DNA of 64,000 nt from Pedobacter sp. MC2016-24 (GCF_015223055.1 NZ_JADFBX010000001.1:434001-498000), one strand, 5' to 3'; positions 17,766 through 26,759 are shown, counted from the stretch's first letter. A program made the numbers and translations. The notes: generated by a model from the sequence alone, not told the origin.

Positions 17766-18689
17766 ATGTCTAATAACCCGCATATTCCCTTTGTGAAACT
17801 ACGAGCCGAACTGCTAATTGACACCCGTTCTACACTAGGAGAAGGTGTCATATGGAACCATATTACCAAGAAGCTGCTTTGGGTAGACATTGACGAAGGT
17901 TTGTTGCACACTTATGATCCGGCATTAGAATGTATGAGTACCGCAGCATTTAAGCAGAAAGTAAGCATGGTTGCTATAGCCGACCAGGATCACCTGATCC
18001 TTGCTTTCCACGATGGTTTATATAATTATGAAACAAGTACCGGGAGACTTCAAGCATTGGCTCACAACCCTGAAAATCAAACGACAACCAACCGTTTCAA
18101 TGATGGAAAATGTGATGCCATGGGCAGATTGTGGTTGGGAACAATGGGCCATAAGCAATCCGCAGCATTGTACTGTGTAGATCATGAACACCAAATACAA
18201 ACCATGTTAACTGGTATCACGACGTCAAATGGTATTGCCTGGTCGCCGGATCAGCAGGACATGTATTACATTGACAGTGACACAAGCAAAGTAGTTGCTT
18301 ACGCTTTTGAGCCCCGGACAGGTCGGATATCCAATCCGCGTGATGTCATATCCATTCCGGAAGTGATGGGTATTCCAGACGGCTCGGCAATAGATGCAGA
18401 GGGAATGATCTGGATTGCCTTATGGGGAGGTTATTGTGTAACGCGATGGAACCCTGTAAATGGAGCACTTTTAGCCACAGTAGCCGTTCCTTCAAAAAAC
18501 GTGACCTCTTGTACCTTTGGCGGTGAACAAATGGATCAACTTTACATCACAACTGCAAGAACGCAAACCTCGGCAGCAGAATTAAAACTGAATCCATATA
18601 GCGGCGGCATATTCGTACTGACCCCTGGTGTAAAAGGAAAACTGACAAACCTTTTCCAAAGCAAATACAACCTCAATAAGCACAAATGA
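17766..18689 (+). CDS. SMP-30/gluconolactonase-family sugar lactonase
   Basis: 307 residues, a full-length six-bladed propeller of the SMP-30/Gnl/RE family (Pfam SGL). Metal-site motifs are visible in order: 'TLGEGVIWN' (Glu ligand), 'NRFNDGKCDAMGRLWLGTM', 'TSNGIAWSPD' (Asn ligand) and 'GIPDGSAIDAEG' (Asp ligand). There is no signal peptide, so it is cytoplasmic. The family hydrolyses aldonolactones formed by sugar dehydrogenases. It is the first gene of a three-gene plus-strand operon, 3 nt before the Gfo/Idh gene, suggesting that it opens a lactone made from a PUL-derived sugar. The exact sugar is unknown. Confidence 0.9.
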   Translation: MSNNPHIPFVKLRAELLIDTRSTLGEGVIWNHITKKLLWVDIDEGLLHTYDPALECMSTAAFKQKVSMVAIADQDHLILAFHDGLYNYETSTGRLQALAHNPENQTTTNRFNDGKCDAMGRLWLGTMGHKQSAALYCVDHEHQIQTMLTGITTSNGIAWSPDQQDMYYIDSDTSKVVAYAFEPRTGRISNPRDVISIPEVMGIPDGSAIDAEGMIWIALWGGYCVTRWNPVNGALLATVAVPSKNVTSCTFGGEQMDQLYITTARTQTSAAELKLNPYSGGIFVLTPGVKGKLTNLFQSKYNLNKHK

Positions 18690-18692
18690 AAT

Positions 18693-19706
18693 ATGGCACA
18701 AAACACTTATAACCGAAGAAATTTCATTAAAACGGCTACCTTCGCGGGAGCAGGAATCGGCTTCAGTATGGGGCCATTGTCAATATTTGGAAAAGACATT
18801 CCGCTAGCAAAAGGCAAAAGAATCGGGATCATTGGCCTGGACACAACGCACAGCATCGCTTTTACGAAAGCACTAAATGACCCTGCGGCCGCACCGGAAT
18901 ACTCAGGATATCATGTGGTTGCCGCCTACCCTTACGGTAGCAGAGACATTGAACTTTGTATCAAGCGAATTCCGGTTCAAACTGAAGAAATTAAAAAGTA
19001 TGGGGTAGAAATTGTCGATTCTATTGCAACGCTTTTAAAAATGACAGATGTGATACTTCTGGAGACCAACGATGGTCGGCTTCACCTGCAGCAGGCATTA
19101 CAAGTCATACAGGCAGGTAAACCACTGTTCATTGACAAACCAATGGCCGCCTCGTATGCTGATGCCGCCGCTATATTTAGAGCGGCCGAAAAACATCAGA
19201 TTCCAGTATTCTCTGCTTCTTCGCTCAGATTTATGACAGCAGTTCAGAACATCAATAGCGGCAGGTATGGAAAAGTTTCTGGTGCAGACACCTATAGCCC
19301 AGCTACTATTGAAAAAACCCATCCCGATTTATTCTGGTACGGGATACATGGAGTGGAAACACTTTTTGCAGTGATGGGAACAGGATGCAGGCAAGTGACC
19401 TGTTTCAGCACCCTAGATACTGATGTTGTTGTTGGCCAATGGGATGACAACAGAACGGGAACATTCCGTGGGCTTCGCGCAGGTAAAACTGATTTTGGGG
19501 GAACTTGCTTTTGTGAACAAGAAATCATCCCATTAGGACCGTATCTGGGTTATGCACCCCTGCTTAAAGCAATCATTCAGTTTTTCGAATCTGGAAAGCC
19601 CCCGGTTTCCAGCAAAGAAACATTGGAAATATTAGCCTTCATGGAAGCTGCATCAACAAGTAAAAGCCAGGGCGGAAAACCCATAACGCTGAACAATGAT
19701 AAATAA
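18693..19706 (+). CDS. Gfo/Idh/MocA-family protein with twin-arginine leader
   Basis: 337 residues. The N-terminus 'NRRNFIKTATFAGAGIGF' is a Tat-type signal, so the folded protein is probably exported. The Rossmann half starts 'KRIGIIGLDTTHSIAF': the nucleotide loop is G-L-D-T-T-H instead of GxGxxG/A, which marks a divergent subgroup. 'PLFIDKPMAAS' corresponds to the family EKP motif (Lys retained) and 'WYGIHGVETLFAVMG' to the catalytic HG..T/E helix. Members of this family oxidise sugar hydroxyls, including C3 of glycosides, with bound or free NAD(P). Here it lies between a lactonase (3 nt) and a DUF1080 gene (24 nt). Oxidoreductase activity is inferred because of the altered loop. Confidence 0.85.
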   Translation: MAQNTYNRRNFIKTATFAGAGIGFSMGPLSIFGKDIPLAKGKRIGIIGLDTTHSIAFTKALNDPAAAPEYSGYHVVAAYPYGSRDIELCIKRIPVQTEEIKKYGVEIVDSIATLLKMTDVILLETNDGRLHLQQALQVIQAGKPLFIDKPMAASYADAAAIFRAAEKHQIPVFSASSLRFMTAVQNINSGRYGKVSGADTYSPATIEKTHPDLFWYGIHGVETLFAVMGTGCRQVTCFSTLDTDVVVGQWDDNRTGTFRGLRAGKTDFGGTCFCEQEIIPLGPYLGYAPLLKAIIQFFESGKPPVSSKETLEILAFMEAASTSKSQGGKPITLNNDK

Positions 19707-19730
19707 TTAAAATCTTCATTTCCTTTAACA

Positions 19731-20705
19731 ATGATCAATATGAACAGAAAATTTATTCTTGCAAAACTATTGTGCTGCATCGGCTTAATGGGTCCGGTGA
19801 TTACCAAAGCTCAAGTATCTGCAATTAAGACAGAGACCATCAAAGGTGGCAACCTGATCGGTCGCTGGAACATCAAAGTAAATCAAAACGGAGCAGACAA
19901 CCCATCCTGGTTGGAAGTGGAGCTATCGGGTTTTAGCACCCTCGTTGGCCGTTTTGTAAGTACAGGCGGAAGCGCCAGACCAATATCTAAAATCACTTTT
20001 GACGATGAAAAGTTTAGCTTTTCTATTCCGCCACAATGGGAAAGGGAAAGCCGTGACCTCAGCCTTGAGGGAACTGTGAACAATACCGGCATCAGCGGTA
20101 CAATACACACCAGCACAGGTCAGACTTACCCTTTTAGCGGTGTAAAAGCACCCGATCTGAAAAGAACTACTGCCCCAGTATGGGGTAAAGCCATCAAATT
20201 ATTTAATGGTAAGGATTTAAGCGGCTGGAAAGCGATGGGAAAAAACCAATGGATAGTTAAAGATGGCGTACTCAGCAGTCCGCAATCTGGAAGTAACCTG
20301 ATTTCTGAACAGAAATTTTCTGATTTTAAACTCCATGTAGAATTCCGATACCAGCCAGGTAGCAATAGTGGTGTTTATCTCAGAGGTCGTTACGAAACAC
20401 AAATCATTGACAACCCTAAAACCGACCATCCCAATAGCCACTTGTTTGGCGGCATTTACGGTTTCCTTGTACCCAACCAAATGGCTGTAGGAGACCCTGG
20501 ACAGTGGCAAACTTTCGACATTACATTAGTTGGCCGTATGGTGACAGTAGTAGCCAATGGTAAAACCATCATTTGTAACCAGGAAATTCCGGGTATTACA
20601 GGCGGCGCATTAGATGGCAACGAAGCCGAACCAGGACCAATCTATTTCCAGGGAGATCATGGTCCGATAGAATTCAGAAATATTGTGATTATTCCGGCTA
20701 AATAA
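19731..20705 (+). CDS. Secreted DUF1080 protein (3-keto-disaccharide hydrolase-type)
   Basis: 324 residues (another start at 19740). Signal peptide to about residue 28 ('GPVITKAQ'). Residues ~30-140 are an N-terminal beta domain; ~150-324 are the DUF1080/PF06439 jelly roll: 'IKLFNGKDLSGWK', 'GSNSGVYLRGRYETQI', 'GDPGQWQTFDI', 'PGPIYFQGDHGPIEFRNI'. Several family members cleave 3-keto glycosides produced by Gfo/Idh-type oxidoreductases, and such an oxidoreductase is encoded 24 nt upstream. The two could act in sequence in the periplasm: oxidation at C3, then elimination of the aglycone or neighbouring sugar. That coupling is inferred from context. Confidence 0.85.
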   Translation: MINMNRKFILAKLLCCIGLMGPVITKAQVSAIKTETIKGGNLIGRWNIKVNQNGADNPSWLEVELSGFSTLVGRFVSTGGSARPISKITFDDEKFSFSIPPQWERESRDLSLEGTVNNTGISGTIHTSTGQTYPFSGVKAPDLKRTTAPVWGKAIKLFNGKDLSGWKAMGKNQWIVKDGVLSSPQSGSNLISEQKFSDFKLHVEFRYQPGSNSGVYLRGRYETQIIDNPKTDHPNSHLFGGIYGFLVPNQMAVGDPGQWQTFDITLVGRMVTVVANGKTIICNQEIPGITGGALDGNEAEPGPIYFQGDHGPIEFRNIVIIPAK

Positions 20706-20740
20706 AAACCAACATATGCTTTAAAGCCATTGTTGAATAT

Positions 20741-20773
20741 ACCGGCTCAGGAGTTTTTCCGGGCCGGTTTTTT
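20741..20773 (+). terminator. Intrinsic terminator of the lactonase operon
   Basis: ACCGGC (20741-20746) pairs with GCCGGT (20763-20768), followed by a run of Ts to 20773. It lies 36 nt after the DUF1080 stop codon. Confidence 0.8.
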
Positions 20774-21064
20774 CATTATCAAACAGTTCATTAGACCTAC
20801 CTTCTGAAGTCTTTATTAAATAAGTTCTATGTCCCATAATGCTGCTTCTTCAGGATTTCCGCTAAACTACTTAAAATACCGTATGTATCTTTTCAAGCAA
20901 AACAAATACCGGAATTGATCTGCTTCATCCCAAGTATTGATCACAACACAATTTGTGATTGTTCCAACAAAGTTGATTTCGGTTGCATATTATGCATATT
21001 TTATTGAAACCAAACGATTTGGTTTTGGTTAATGATATATAGTCAAGATCTTAGACAAATAAAT
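20774..21064. other. Gene-free stretch with an inverted repeat before the DUF1810 gene
   Basis: No coding or RNA gene is supported. A perfect inverted repeat AACCAAA-CGA-TTTGGTT occupies 21008-21024, 41 nt before the DUF1810 start, and TGCATAT repeats lie just upstream (about 20984-20998). The repeat is a candidate operator for an unknown regulator. Confidence 0.35.
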
Positions 21065-21499
21065 ATGGCAACAACTGGACTTGAGCGCTTTTTGAAAGCG
21101 CAGGAAACGGATTTCCACACCGCGCTTAACGAAATAACGAATGGTAGAAAGCGAACGCACTGGATGTGGTACATTTTCCCTCAGATCAAGGGACTCGGAT
21201 TTTCAGATATCGCTAACTTCTACGCGATTGGGGACCTAAATGAGGCAGGAACCTATTTAAATCACCGCGTATTAGGCCCAAGATTGGTGCTGATCACCGC
21301 AGAAACCTTAAAGCTGGAAAATCGCACTGCCTATCAGATTTTTGGAAGTCCGGATAACCTAAAGTTCCATTCTTGCATGACTTTGTTTGCTACTGTTCCG
21401 GGGGCAGATCCGGTATTTCAGCAAGCGTTAAATAGGTATTTCAATGGACTAAAAGACAGCAAAACCTTACAGATACTCGGACTTCAAAACTTTAAATAG
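21065..21499 (+). CDS. DUF1810 family protein
   Basis: 144 residues from the ATG at 21065 (an in-frame ATG at 21032 adds 11 residues that do not fit the family start). 'LERFLKAQETDFHTAL', 'HWMWYIFPQIKGLG', 'YLNHRVLGPRL' and 'SPDNLKFHSCMTLFA' are the conserved DUF1810 segments in order. It is a small soluble helical protein present across bacteria with no settled function. It stands alone and converges with the gene at 22169; no terminator is visible between them. Confidence 0.9.
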   Translation: MATTGLERFLKAQETDFHTALNEITNGRKRTHWMWYIFPQIKGLGFSDIANFYAIGDLNEAGTYLNHRVLGPRLVLITAETLKLENRTAYQIFGSPDNLKFHSCMTLFATVPGADPVFQQALNRYFNGLKDSKTLQILGLQNFK

Positions 21500-21521
21500 G
21501 CAGTTTAATCATACAGCGACC

Positions 21522-22169
21522 TCAACTTGATGTATATGGGTTATCATGATTCAACATACCTTTAACCAGGGCTTTCCACTGCGGATAAGACAAACCAATT
21601 TTAGCACCCCAGCCTACAAAAGTATTGCGAATATTGTCAAGCGGATGATCCAAATCTGTATTGGGAACTTCATTTCTGCCATGTTCTTCCGCATAAATAA
21701 CACGGCCTATCCGTTTTACCTGAAAAGTTGAAGTTGCTTCTTCTGTCAGAAAGTGTGCCGTATCCTCTTCATCACTTAGTGGATTGGCAGATGGTCTTGC
21801 CGTCATGCTCAATACCTCTGCATCATCCAATATCTGCGACTTAATCTCCTCAATTGTTACCCAATCATATCCTCCGCCGGTTTTTGTTCCCGGGCCTGGA
21901 ATGTCAATTTTGATGTGATCCCCACCTGTAGCTTTGCGATGAACCTGATTGCCCTCAGGATCTGTCAGATAAAAATCAGAGGAAGCCCCAACGGCAAATT
22001 CCGACCAGCGATTCACATCGAGCAACCGCTCTTTTACTGTCTGAAAAAAATGAACGGCTTCAGCTTCGGAATTCAGCTCAATCTTTTCCACCGCATCCAT
22101 TTTAGACCCTGTTTCCTGAGCAGGCACATGTGCGGCTCCAGGATTATTTTCATTGTGATTCGTTTCCAT
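21522..22169 (-). CDS. Uncharacterised acidic protein
   Basis: 215 residues; I do not recognise the family. No signal peptide or membrane segment. The first ~30 residues are polar and probably disordered; the rest looks folded, with 'AVHFFQTVKERLLDVNRWSEF' (helical, aromatic) and 'NIRNTFVGWGAKIGLSYPQWKALVKGML' near the C-terminus, which suggests a small-ligand or lipid-binding fold, though this is only an impression. It lies in a stretch of small, acidic, poorly characterised genes (21522-23661). Confidence 0.7.
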   Translation of the reverse strand: METNHNENNPGAAHVPAQETGSKMDAVEKIELNSEAEAVHFFQTVKERLLDVNRWSEFAVGASSDFYLTDPEGNQVHRKATGGDHIKIDIPGPGTKTGGGYDWVTIEEIKSQILDDAEVLSMTARPSANPLSDEEDTAHFLTEEATSTFQVKRIGRVIYAEEHGRNEVPNTDLDHPLDNIRNTFVGWGAKIGLSYPQWKALVKGMLNHDNPYTSS

Positions 22170-22549
22170 AATTTTATCGGTTATTACATTTGATGGTCAA
22201 ACTTTAATGCATAAATCATTTGTATTACTGACAACTGAGGATTAAATAGCACTTCTGTTTCTTAGACAGCCCTGTCAGTTTAACTGTCTTTTGACTAAAT
22301 TAACACATTGAATATTAGAATGTTTCAACAAAAAGAATTAATATTTCCTAAAACAAACGCCAAATTATCGTGTTACAAAAGCCTGAATGCAAAAAAGTCA
22401 GCACCAATCGATTTATTAGCAGAATGAATATCTAAAGAGCCATCTAAAAACCCAACAACAACAAACCTGATTATCAAACCATTTAAAAATTCTGATGTTT
22501 TTCATGTTAAAACAATCGTAAAACTTTAGCTTTACCGTAAAAAACACCC
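22170..22549. other. Gene-free divergent intergenic region
   Basis: This lies between two divergent genes. I see no coding region. A short inverted repeat GACAG-CC-CTGTC is at 22265-22276 with a further CTGTC at 22284. TAGCTTTA (22527-22534), one base from the -7 consensus, lies 15 nt before the hydratase ATG and is its likely promoter. Confidence 0.35.
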
Positions 22550-23008
22550 ATGATTATCATTAATAATTTCGAAGAATACCAATCTTACATAGGCCAGGAA
22601 CTAGGTAAATCAAACTGGCACAAAATAGACCAGACACAAATCGATCGTTTTGCTGAGGCAACACTGGATCACCAATGGATACACGTTGATCCCGAAAAAG
22701 CAAAAACAGAGAGCCCCTTTAAAGCAACCATAGCTCACGGATATCTGACGCTCTCACTCATTCCCTATCTCTGGAAGCAAATCGCTGATGTCCGCAACCT
22801 TAAAATGGAGGTTAATTACGGAATCGAATCTCTTAAATTTGGTCAGGCTGTATTGGTCGACAGTGAAGTTCAACTCAAAGCAAAGCTGAATACCATTATA
22901 AATTTACGGGGAGTCACAAAGGTTGTGATCGAAGCTACTCTTATGATTAAAGATCAGATTAAGCCGGCATATACCGGAAGTGTCATCTTTCTCTATCATT
23001 TCGTGTAA
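22550..23008 (+). CDS. MaoC-family (R)-hydratase-like protein
   Basis: 152 residues, a single hot-dog domain. 'RFAEATLDHQWIHVDPEKA' contains the hydratase motif with Asp and His (D-x-x-x-x-H-x-D), and 'ATIAHGYLTLSLIP' is the conserved MaoC segment. Such proteins hydrate trans-2-enoyl-CoA to (R)-3-hydroxyacyl-CoA. No fatty-acid genes adjoin it, so its pathway is open. The mRNA leader is probably only about 10 nt. Confidence 0.85.
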   Translation: MIIINNFEEYQSYIGQELGKSNWHKIDQTQIDRFAEATLDHQWIHVDPEKAKTESPFKATIAHGYLTLSLIPYLWKQIADVRNLKMEVNYGIESLKFGQAVLVDSEVQLKAKLNTIINLRGVTKVVIEATLMIKDQIKPAYTGSVIFLYHFV

Positions 23009-23104
23009 ACGATCAAACCATCTTGATCCACCGTTGTTCTATTCAAAGTTAGAAAGAAGCCAGAAAATTCTTGATTCGCTAATTTTCAATAAAAACACGA
23101 TAAA

Positions 23105-23311
23105 ATGAAAAATCCAAAATCGAAAACAATACCTGAATACCACAGCAGCTCTGACCAGCGGGAAAGCACTGAATTACCTGCTACAGAAAACCTGAACGAT
23201 CAGGTAACTGATCAAGTTGATCCCGAAAAATCACACCCTACAGCACCTAAAACCAATTTGGGTAATGGGAAAACAATTGATAAAGATGACGAAAAATTAA
23301 TCACACCTTAA
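23105..23311 (+). CDS. Small polar, probably disordered protein
   Basis: 68 residues, rich in Lys, Glu, Asp, Thr and Pro, with no hydrophobic core, signal or known motif ('STELPATENLNDQVTDQV'). Its ATG is preceded by an A-rich segment typical of Bacteroidota starts. It ends 20 nt before another small acidic gene, suggesting cotranscription. Function unknown. Confidence 0.55.
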   Translation: MKNPKSKTIPEYHSSSDQRESTELPATENLNDQVTDQVDPEKSHPTAPKTNLGNGKTIDKDDEKLITP

Positions 23312-23331
23312 ACAGTTAAAAGAAATTAGCT

Positions 23332-23661
23332 ATGGAAACCAAAGAGAATATCATGGAAGAAAGTTTGCAGGAAATGAAAAATACAGCTGCAGAAAGAACG
23401 GAAAATTACCAGCAAAAACAAATCGATGGCGAAGATCAAACAGTGCTTATAGATCCGGCAATAACTGGGGAAACTGATGGATTGGATCCGAAATTTAACC
23501 AGCAAGGCCCTCCTTTGGATCCGGAAGATGAAGATTTTCAGGATGAAGATGACAATGAGGACTTCCCAGCAAAAGAAGATCTCGATGACAATGATTTTGA
23601 TTTAGACCCTGATTCGGATGAAGATCTTGATTTGAATACTGATGAAGATGAGCTGTATTAA
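23332..23661 (+). CDS. Small, extremely acidic C-terminal tail protein
   Basis: 109 residues. The second half is almost entirely Asp and Glu, interspersed with Asn, Leu, Phe and Pro ('DPEDEDFQDEDDNEDF', then repeated D-L-D and D-E-D units). Probably intrinsically disordered and strongly negative; such tails can bind cations or basic proteins. It follows the 68-residue gene by 20 nt. Family not recognised. Confidence 0.6.
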   Translation: METKENIMEESLQEMKNTAAERTENYQQKQIDGEDQTVLIDPAITGETDGLDPKFNQQGPPLDPEDEDFQDEDDNEDFPAKEDLDDNDFDLDPDSDEDLDLNTDEDELY

Positions 23662-23881
23662 TTTTCAGTTGTTTGAGCGGTCACTGTCCGGTAGTCTTTA
23701 CAGTTGTATGAATTTAAGATACACTTAGGCTCTTGTTATGTAACCACAGGTCTTACAATTGCATAAGCCTCCGCTTTTTTCGTCATTTACAGGACCATTT
23801 TCCTAGCCGAGTCTTATGAAAGCCCAATGTAACGCGTGCTTTACCCCTTTTTATCATCCATCTGACCCGAACAAGATCTAA

Positions 23882-24139
23882 GGAAGATGTAACCGCATTC
23901 ATCTGTTTAATAACAATGTAATAAATAGGAAATCTTTCAAAGATCTGCATAAGAAGTTTGACAAGACCGTTCCAGAACCGACTCCATATTTCTTTCATCC
24001 AGTTTATCAAAATGTTAAGGGTGATACCTGCTACGGATTTTCGGATATGAGCATCACAGAAATTGCCTATAATGTAGGTTATTACAGCATTCAGCAATAC
24101 TTTCTCTCAGTTGACGAATATGCGGACGACAGAATTTAA
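23882..24139 (+). pseudogene. Decayed C-terminal fragment of an AraC-family regulator
   Basis: An open frame without a usable start encodes 85 residues whose order matches an AraC/XylS DNA-binding domain: 'INRKSFKDLHKKF' (first helix-turn-helix, compare the family SRRSFERRFKK) and 'MSITEIAYNVGYYSIQQYF' (second helix-turn-helix). The linker and C-terminus are altered and the frame upstream is broken by stops at 23879 and earlier (about 23806). A faint in-frame continuation can be followed back to ~23818. The fragment is therefore a relic. Nothing else is supported in 23662-23881 or 24140-24311. Confidence 0.5.
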
Positions 24140-24311
24140 GTCTATATCATTGAGTTAAAAACGAGCGCAAACCAACAATGATACCGATGGATTAAAAAAC
24201 CTGCTTCAAAATATCAAATACAGCTATTTACAATTTATTTACGTTAATTTGTCTTTCAAGTTTTAACACTATTTAACACAAACTGTTTTACGTTTTTTTG
24301 ATCTTTACCGC

Positions 24312-26759
24312 ATGTTTAAAGAAATTGGCAATAAATATATCCGCTATTCAAGCATATTCCTTTTTTGTATCATCGTCTTTTTTTGCGCCTTACAGCTCAA
24401 TTTCCTCTGGCTCTTTGGCTACTCCCCTTCTTATGAAGACATTAAAGCCCCTACTCAACGCGTAGGATCAGAATTATACACCTCCGATGGAAAGCTCATT
24501 GGCCGTTATTATAAAGAAAATCGTACACCTGTAAACTTCAATGAAATTGCCCCCAGTGTTATCAACGCACTTGTAGCTACAGAAGATGTGCGCTTCTACA
24601 AACACATGGGAATAGATTTCCGGTCGTTATTATCCAGTGGCATCTCCACAGCTACCGGAGATAAACGTGGTGCAAGTACGATTACCCAGCAATTGGCAAA
24701 AAACCTGTACCGCACACGGTACAACAAATCGCAGGGATTTATTAAACACATTCCCGTTGTAAGGACCATCGTATCCAAACTCAAAGAATGGATGACTGCC
24801 GTAAAATTAGAATCCAATTATTCTAAAAATGACATCATCACCATGTACCTGAATACGGTATCTTTTGGCAACAATGCCTACGGTATTAAAACTGCGGCCA
24901 GGGTGTACTTTGATAAAGAAGCCAATGCACTTGATGTGCCTGAGTCAGCCCTACTGGTAGGTATGCTTAAAGGAACATCCTTATACAATCCGATCAGAAA
25001 TCCCCAAAAAGCATTTGAAAGACGTAATGTTGCGCTTGCGCAAATGAACAAATACAATTACATCACGAAAGCACAGTTAGATATCTATAAAAATACCCCG
25101 ATTAAATTGAAAGAGGGCCGCATAGACGAAGGCAGCGATGGCGACTCTTATTTAAGGGCGGCGGTAGACAAATATTTAGAGAAATGGTGTGACGACCACA
25201 ATTACGATTTGTATGAAGACGGTTTGAAAATCTACACGACGATTGATTCCAAATTGCAGCAATATGCAGAAGAAGCGGTTGCCGATCAAATGAAAACCTT
25301 ACAGCGTAGATTTTACAGTGTTTGGGGTAATGAAGATCCATGGCAGGACTCGGAAAAGAAAAAAGTAGACTTCCCGGCACGGGCCATGCGCAACCTGCCA
25401 ATCTATAAATTACTCGAAAAAAAATACCCAAATCATCCGGACTCGGTTGAATCCTATTTCAACAAAAAGAAAAAGATGAAGATTTTCACCTGGAAAGGCG
25501 ATCGTGACACTTTATTCTCTACCATGGATTCTATCCGTTATTACGGAAAGATCATGAATACGGGCATGATGACGATGGATCCTTTCAACGGTAAAATTAA
25601 AGTATGGGTTGGCGGTATTGACCATAAATATTTTAAATATGACCACGTCAACCAATCAAAAAGACAAGCTGGATCTACTTTTAAACCATTTGCTTATTTA
25701 GCAGCTCTGGAAAGTGGCATGAGCCCTTGTGATACGTATACGGATAAACCTGTAAAAATTGCGTTCCAGGAACATGGAAAAACGGAATATTGGGAGCCTA
25801 AAAATGCGAGCTACAGCAATACCTATAATGAAATGTCATTGCGTTTGGCCATGGCCAGGTCGGTAAATACCATTACAGCGCAGGTCACTGAAGCTGTTGG
25901 CTGGGACAATGTGGTTAAATGGGCCCATGAATGCGGCATAGACAGTCACCTGGAATCTGTACCTTCTGTAAGTTTGGGCTCAAATGACGTAACCGTTTTC
26001 GAAATGGTTAAAGCATATGGCACATTTTTAAATGGAGGCATCAAGACAGATCCGATCCTGGTCGAAAAAATCACGGATCTCGATGACAATGTCATCGAGG
26101 AATTTAAAGCCAAAACAAAAAGGGTATTGTCTGAAGAGATATCCTGGTTAATGTTATACATGCTTCGTGGCGGTATGGAAGAACCAGGTGGAACTTCTCA
26201 GGCACTCTGGGAATGGGATCTTTGGAAAAAAGGAAATCAGATTGGCGGAAAAACGGGTACTTCGAGTGACTATGTAGATGCCTGGTATATGGGTGTGACC
26301 AAAGACCTGGTTACAGGAATCTGGGTTGGCTGTGACGAGCGCACTGCACATTTTAAAAACGGAGAAACCGGCGAAGGATCAAGAACAGCGCTGCCTATTT
26401 TTGGAAAGTTTATGGAGAAGGTTTACAAAGACCCTGCTACAGGATATACCCAAGGTCCTTTCCCTAAAGCTACGGTTAAAATTACGCGCAACATCAACTG
26501 CCCTACACCTCGTCATACTGTAGATACGACCAGTACGGACAGTACCGCGGTTGATTCGACTTCTTTTACGCCTCCGGCAGTCGAGGACATCAAAACTGCA
26601 CCTGCTGAAGAAGCTGTACAAAAAACAGAAGAAAAGAAAACTACTGAAATACCAAAACAACCTGCTACTACGGAAGTTCCTTTAACCAGAAAAGAAGAAA
26701 GGGAACTGAGAAGAAAACAGCGACAGGAAGAGAAAGAAAGAAAAAAGAACGGCCAGTAA
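24312..26759 (+). CDS. mrcA: Class A penicillin-binding protein 1A (bifunctional peptidoglycan synthase)
   Basis: 815 residues. One transmembrane segment at ~13-36, then the GT51 glycosyltransferase domain (~60-240; catalytic E91 in 'ATEDVRFYKHMG', 'GASTITQQLAKNL'), a linker, and the transpeptidase domain (~410-700) with S455 in 'GSTFKP', the SVN motif at 517-519 and KTGT at 647-650. All key residues are present. The C-terminal ~90 residues are Thr/Pro/Lys/Glu-rich and probably disordered, ending in a basic helix. It polymerises and cross-links peptidoglycan from the periplasmic face. A TTTA-type -7 box lies very close to the ATG, so the leader may be short. Confidence 0.95.
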   Translation: MFKEIGNKYIRYSSIFLFCIIVFFCALQLNFLWLFGYSPSYEDIKAPTQRVGSELYTSDGKLIGRYYKENRTPVNFNEIAPSVINALVATEDVRFYKHMGIDFRSLLSSGISTATGDKRGASTITQQLAKNLYRTRYNKSQGFIKHIPVVRTIVSKLKEWMTAVKLESNYSKNDIITMYLNTVSFGNNAYGIKTAARVYFDKEANALDVPESALLVGMLKGTSLYNPIRNPQKAFERRNVALAQMNKYNYITKAQLDIYKNTPIKLKEGRIDEGSDGDSYLRAAVDKYLEKWCDDHNYDLYEDGLKIYTTIDSKLQQYAEEAVADQMKTLQRRFYSVWGNEDPWQDSEKKKVDFPARAMRNLPIYKLLEKKYPNHPDSVESYFNKKKKMKIFTWKGDRDTLFSTMDSIRYYGKIMNTGMMTMDPFNGKIKVWVGGIDHKYFKYDHVNQSKRQAGSTFKPFAYLAALESGMSPCDTYTDKPVKIAFQEHGKTEYWEPKNASYSNTYNEMSLRLAMARSVNTITAQVTEAVGWDNVVKWAHECGIDSHLESVPSVSLGSNDVTVFEMVKAYGTFLNGGIKTDPILVEKITDLDDNVIEEFKAKTKRVLSEEISWLMLYMLRGGMEEPGGTSQALWEWDLWKKGNQIGGKTGTSSDYVDAWYMGVTKDLVTGIWVGCDERTAHFKNGETGEGSRTALPIFGKFMEKVYKDPATGYTQGPFPKATVKITRNINCPTPRHTVDTTSTDSTAVDSTSFTPPAVEDIKTAPAEEAVQKTEEKKTTEIPKQPATTEVPLTRKEERELRRKQRQEEKERKKNGQ

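Noticed and set aside
23783..24097. Minus-strand open frame of 104 codons
   Set aside because: Its composition is not protein-like, while the opposite strand shows AraC helix-turn-helix motifs.
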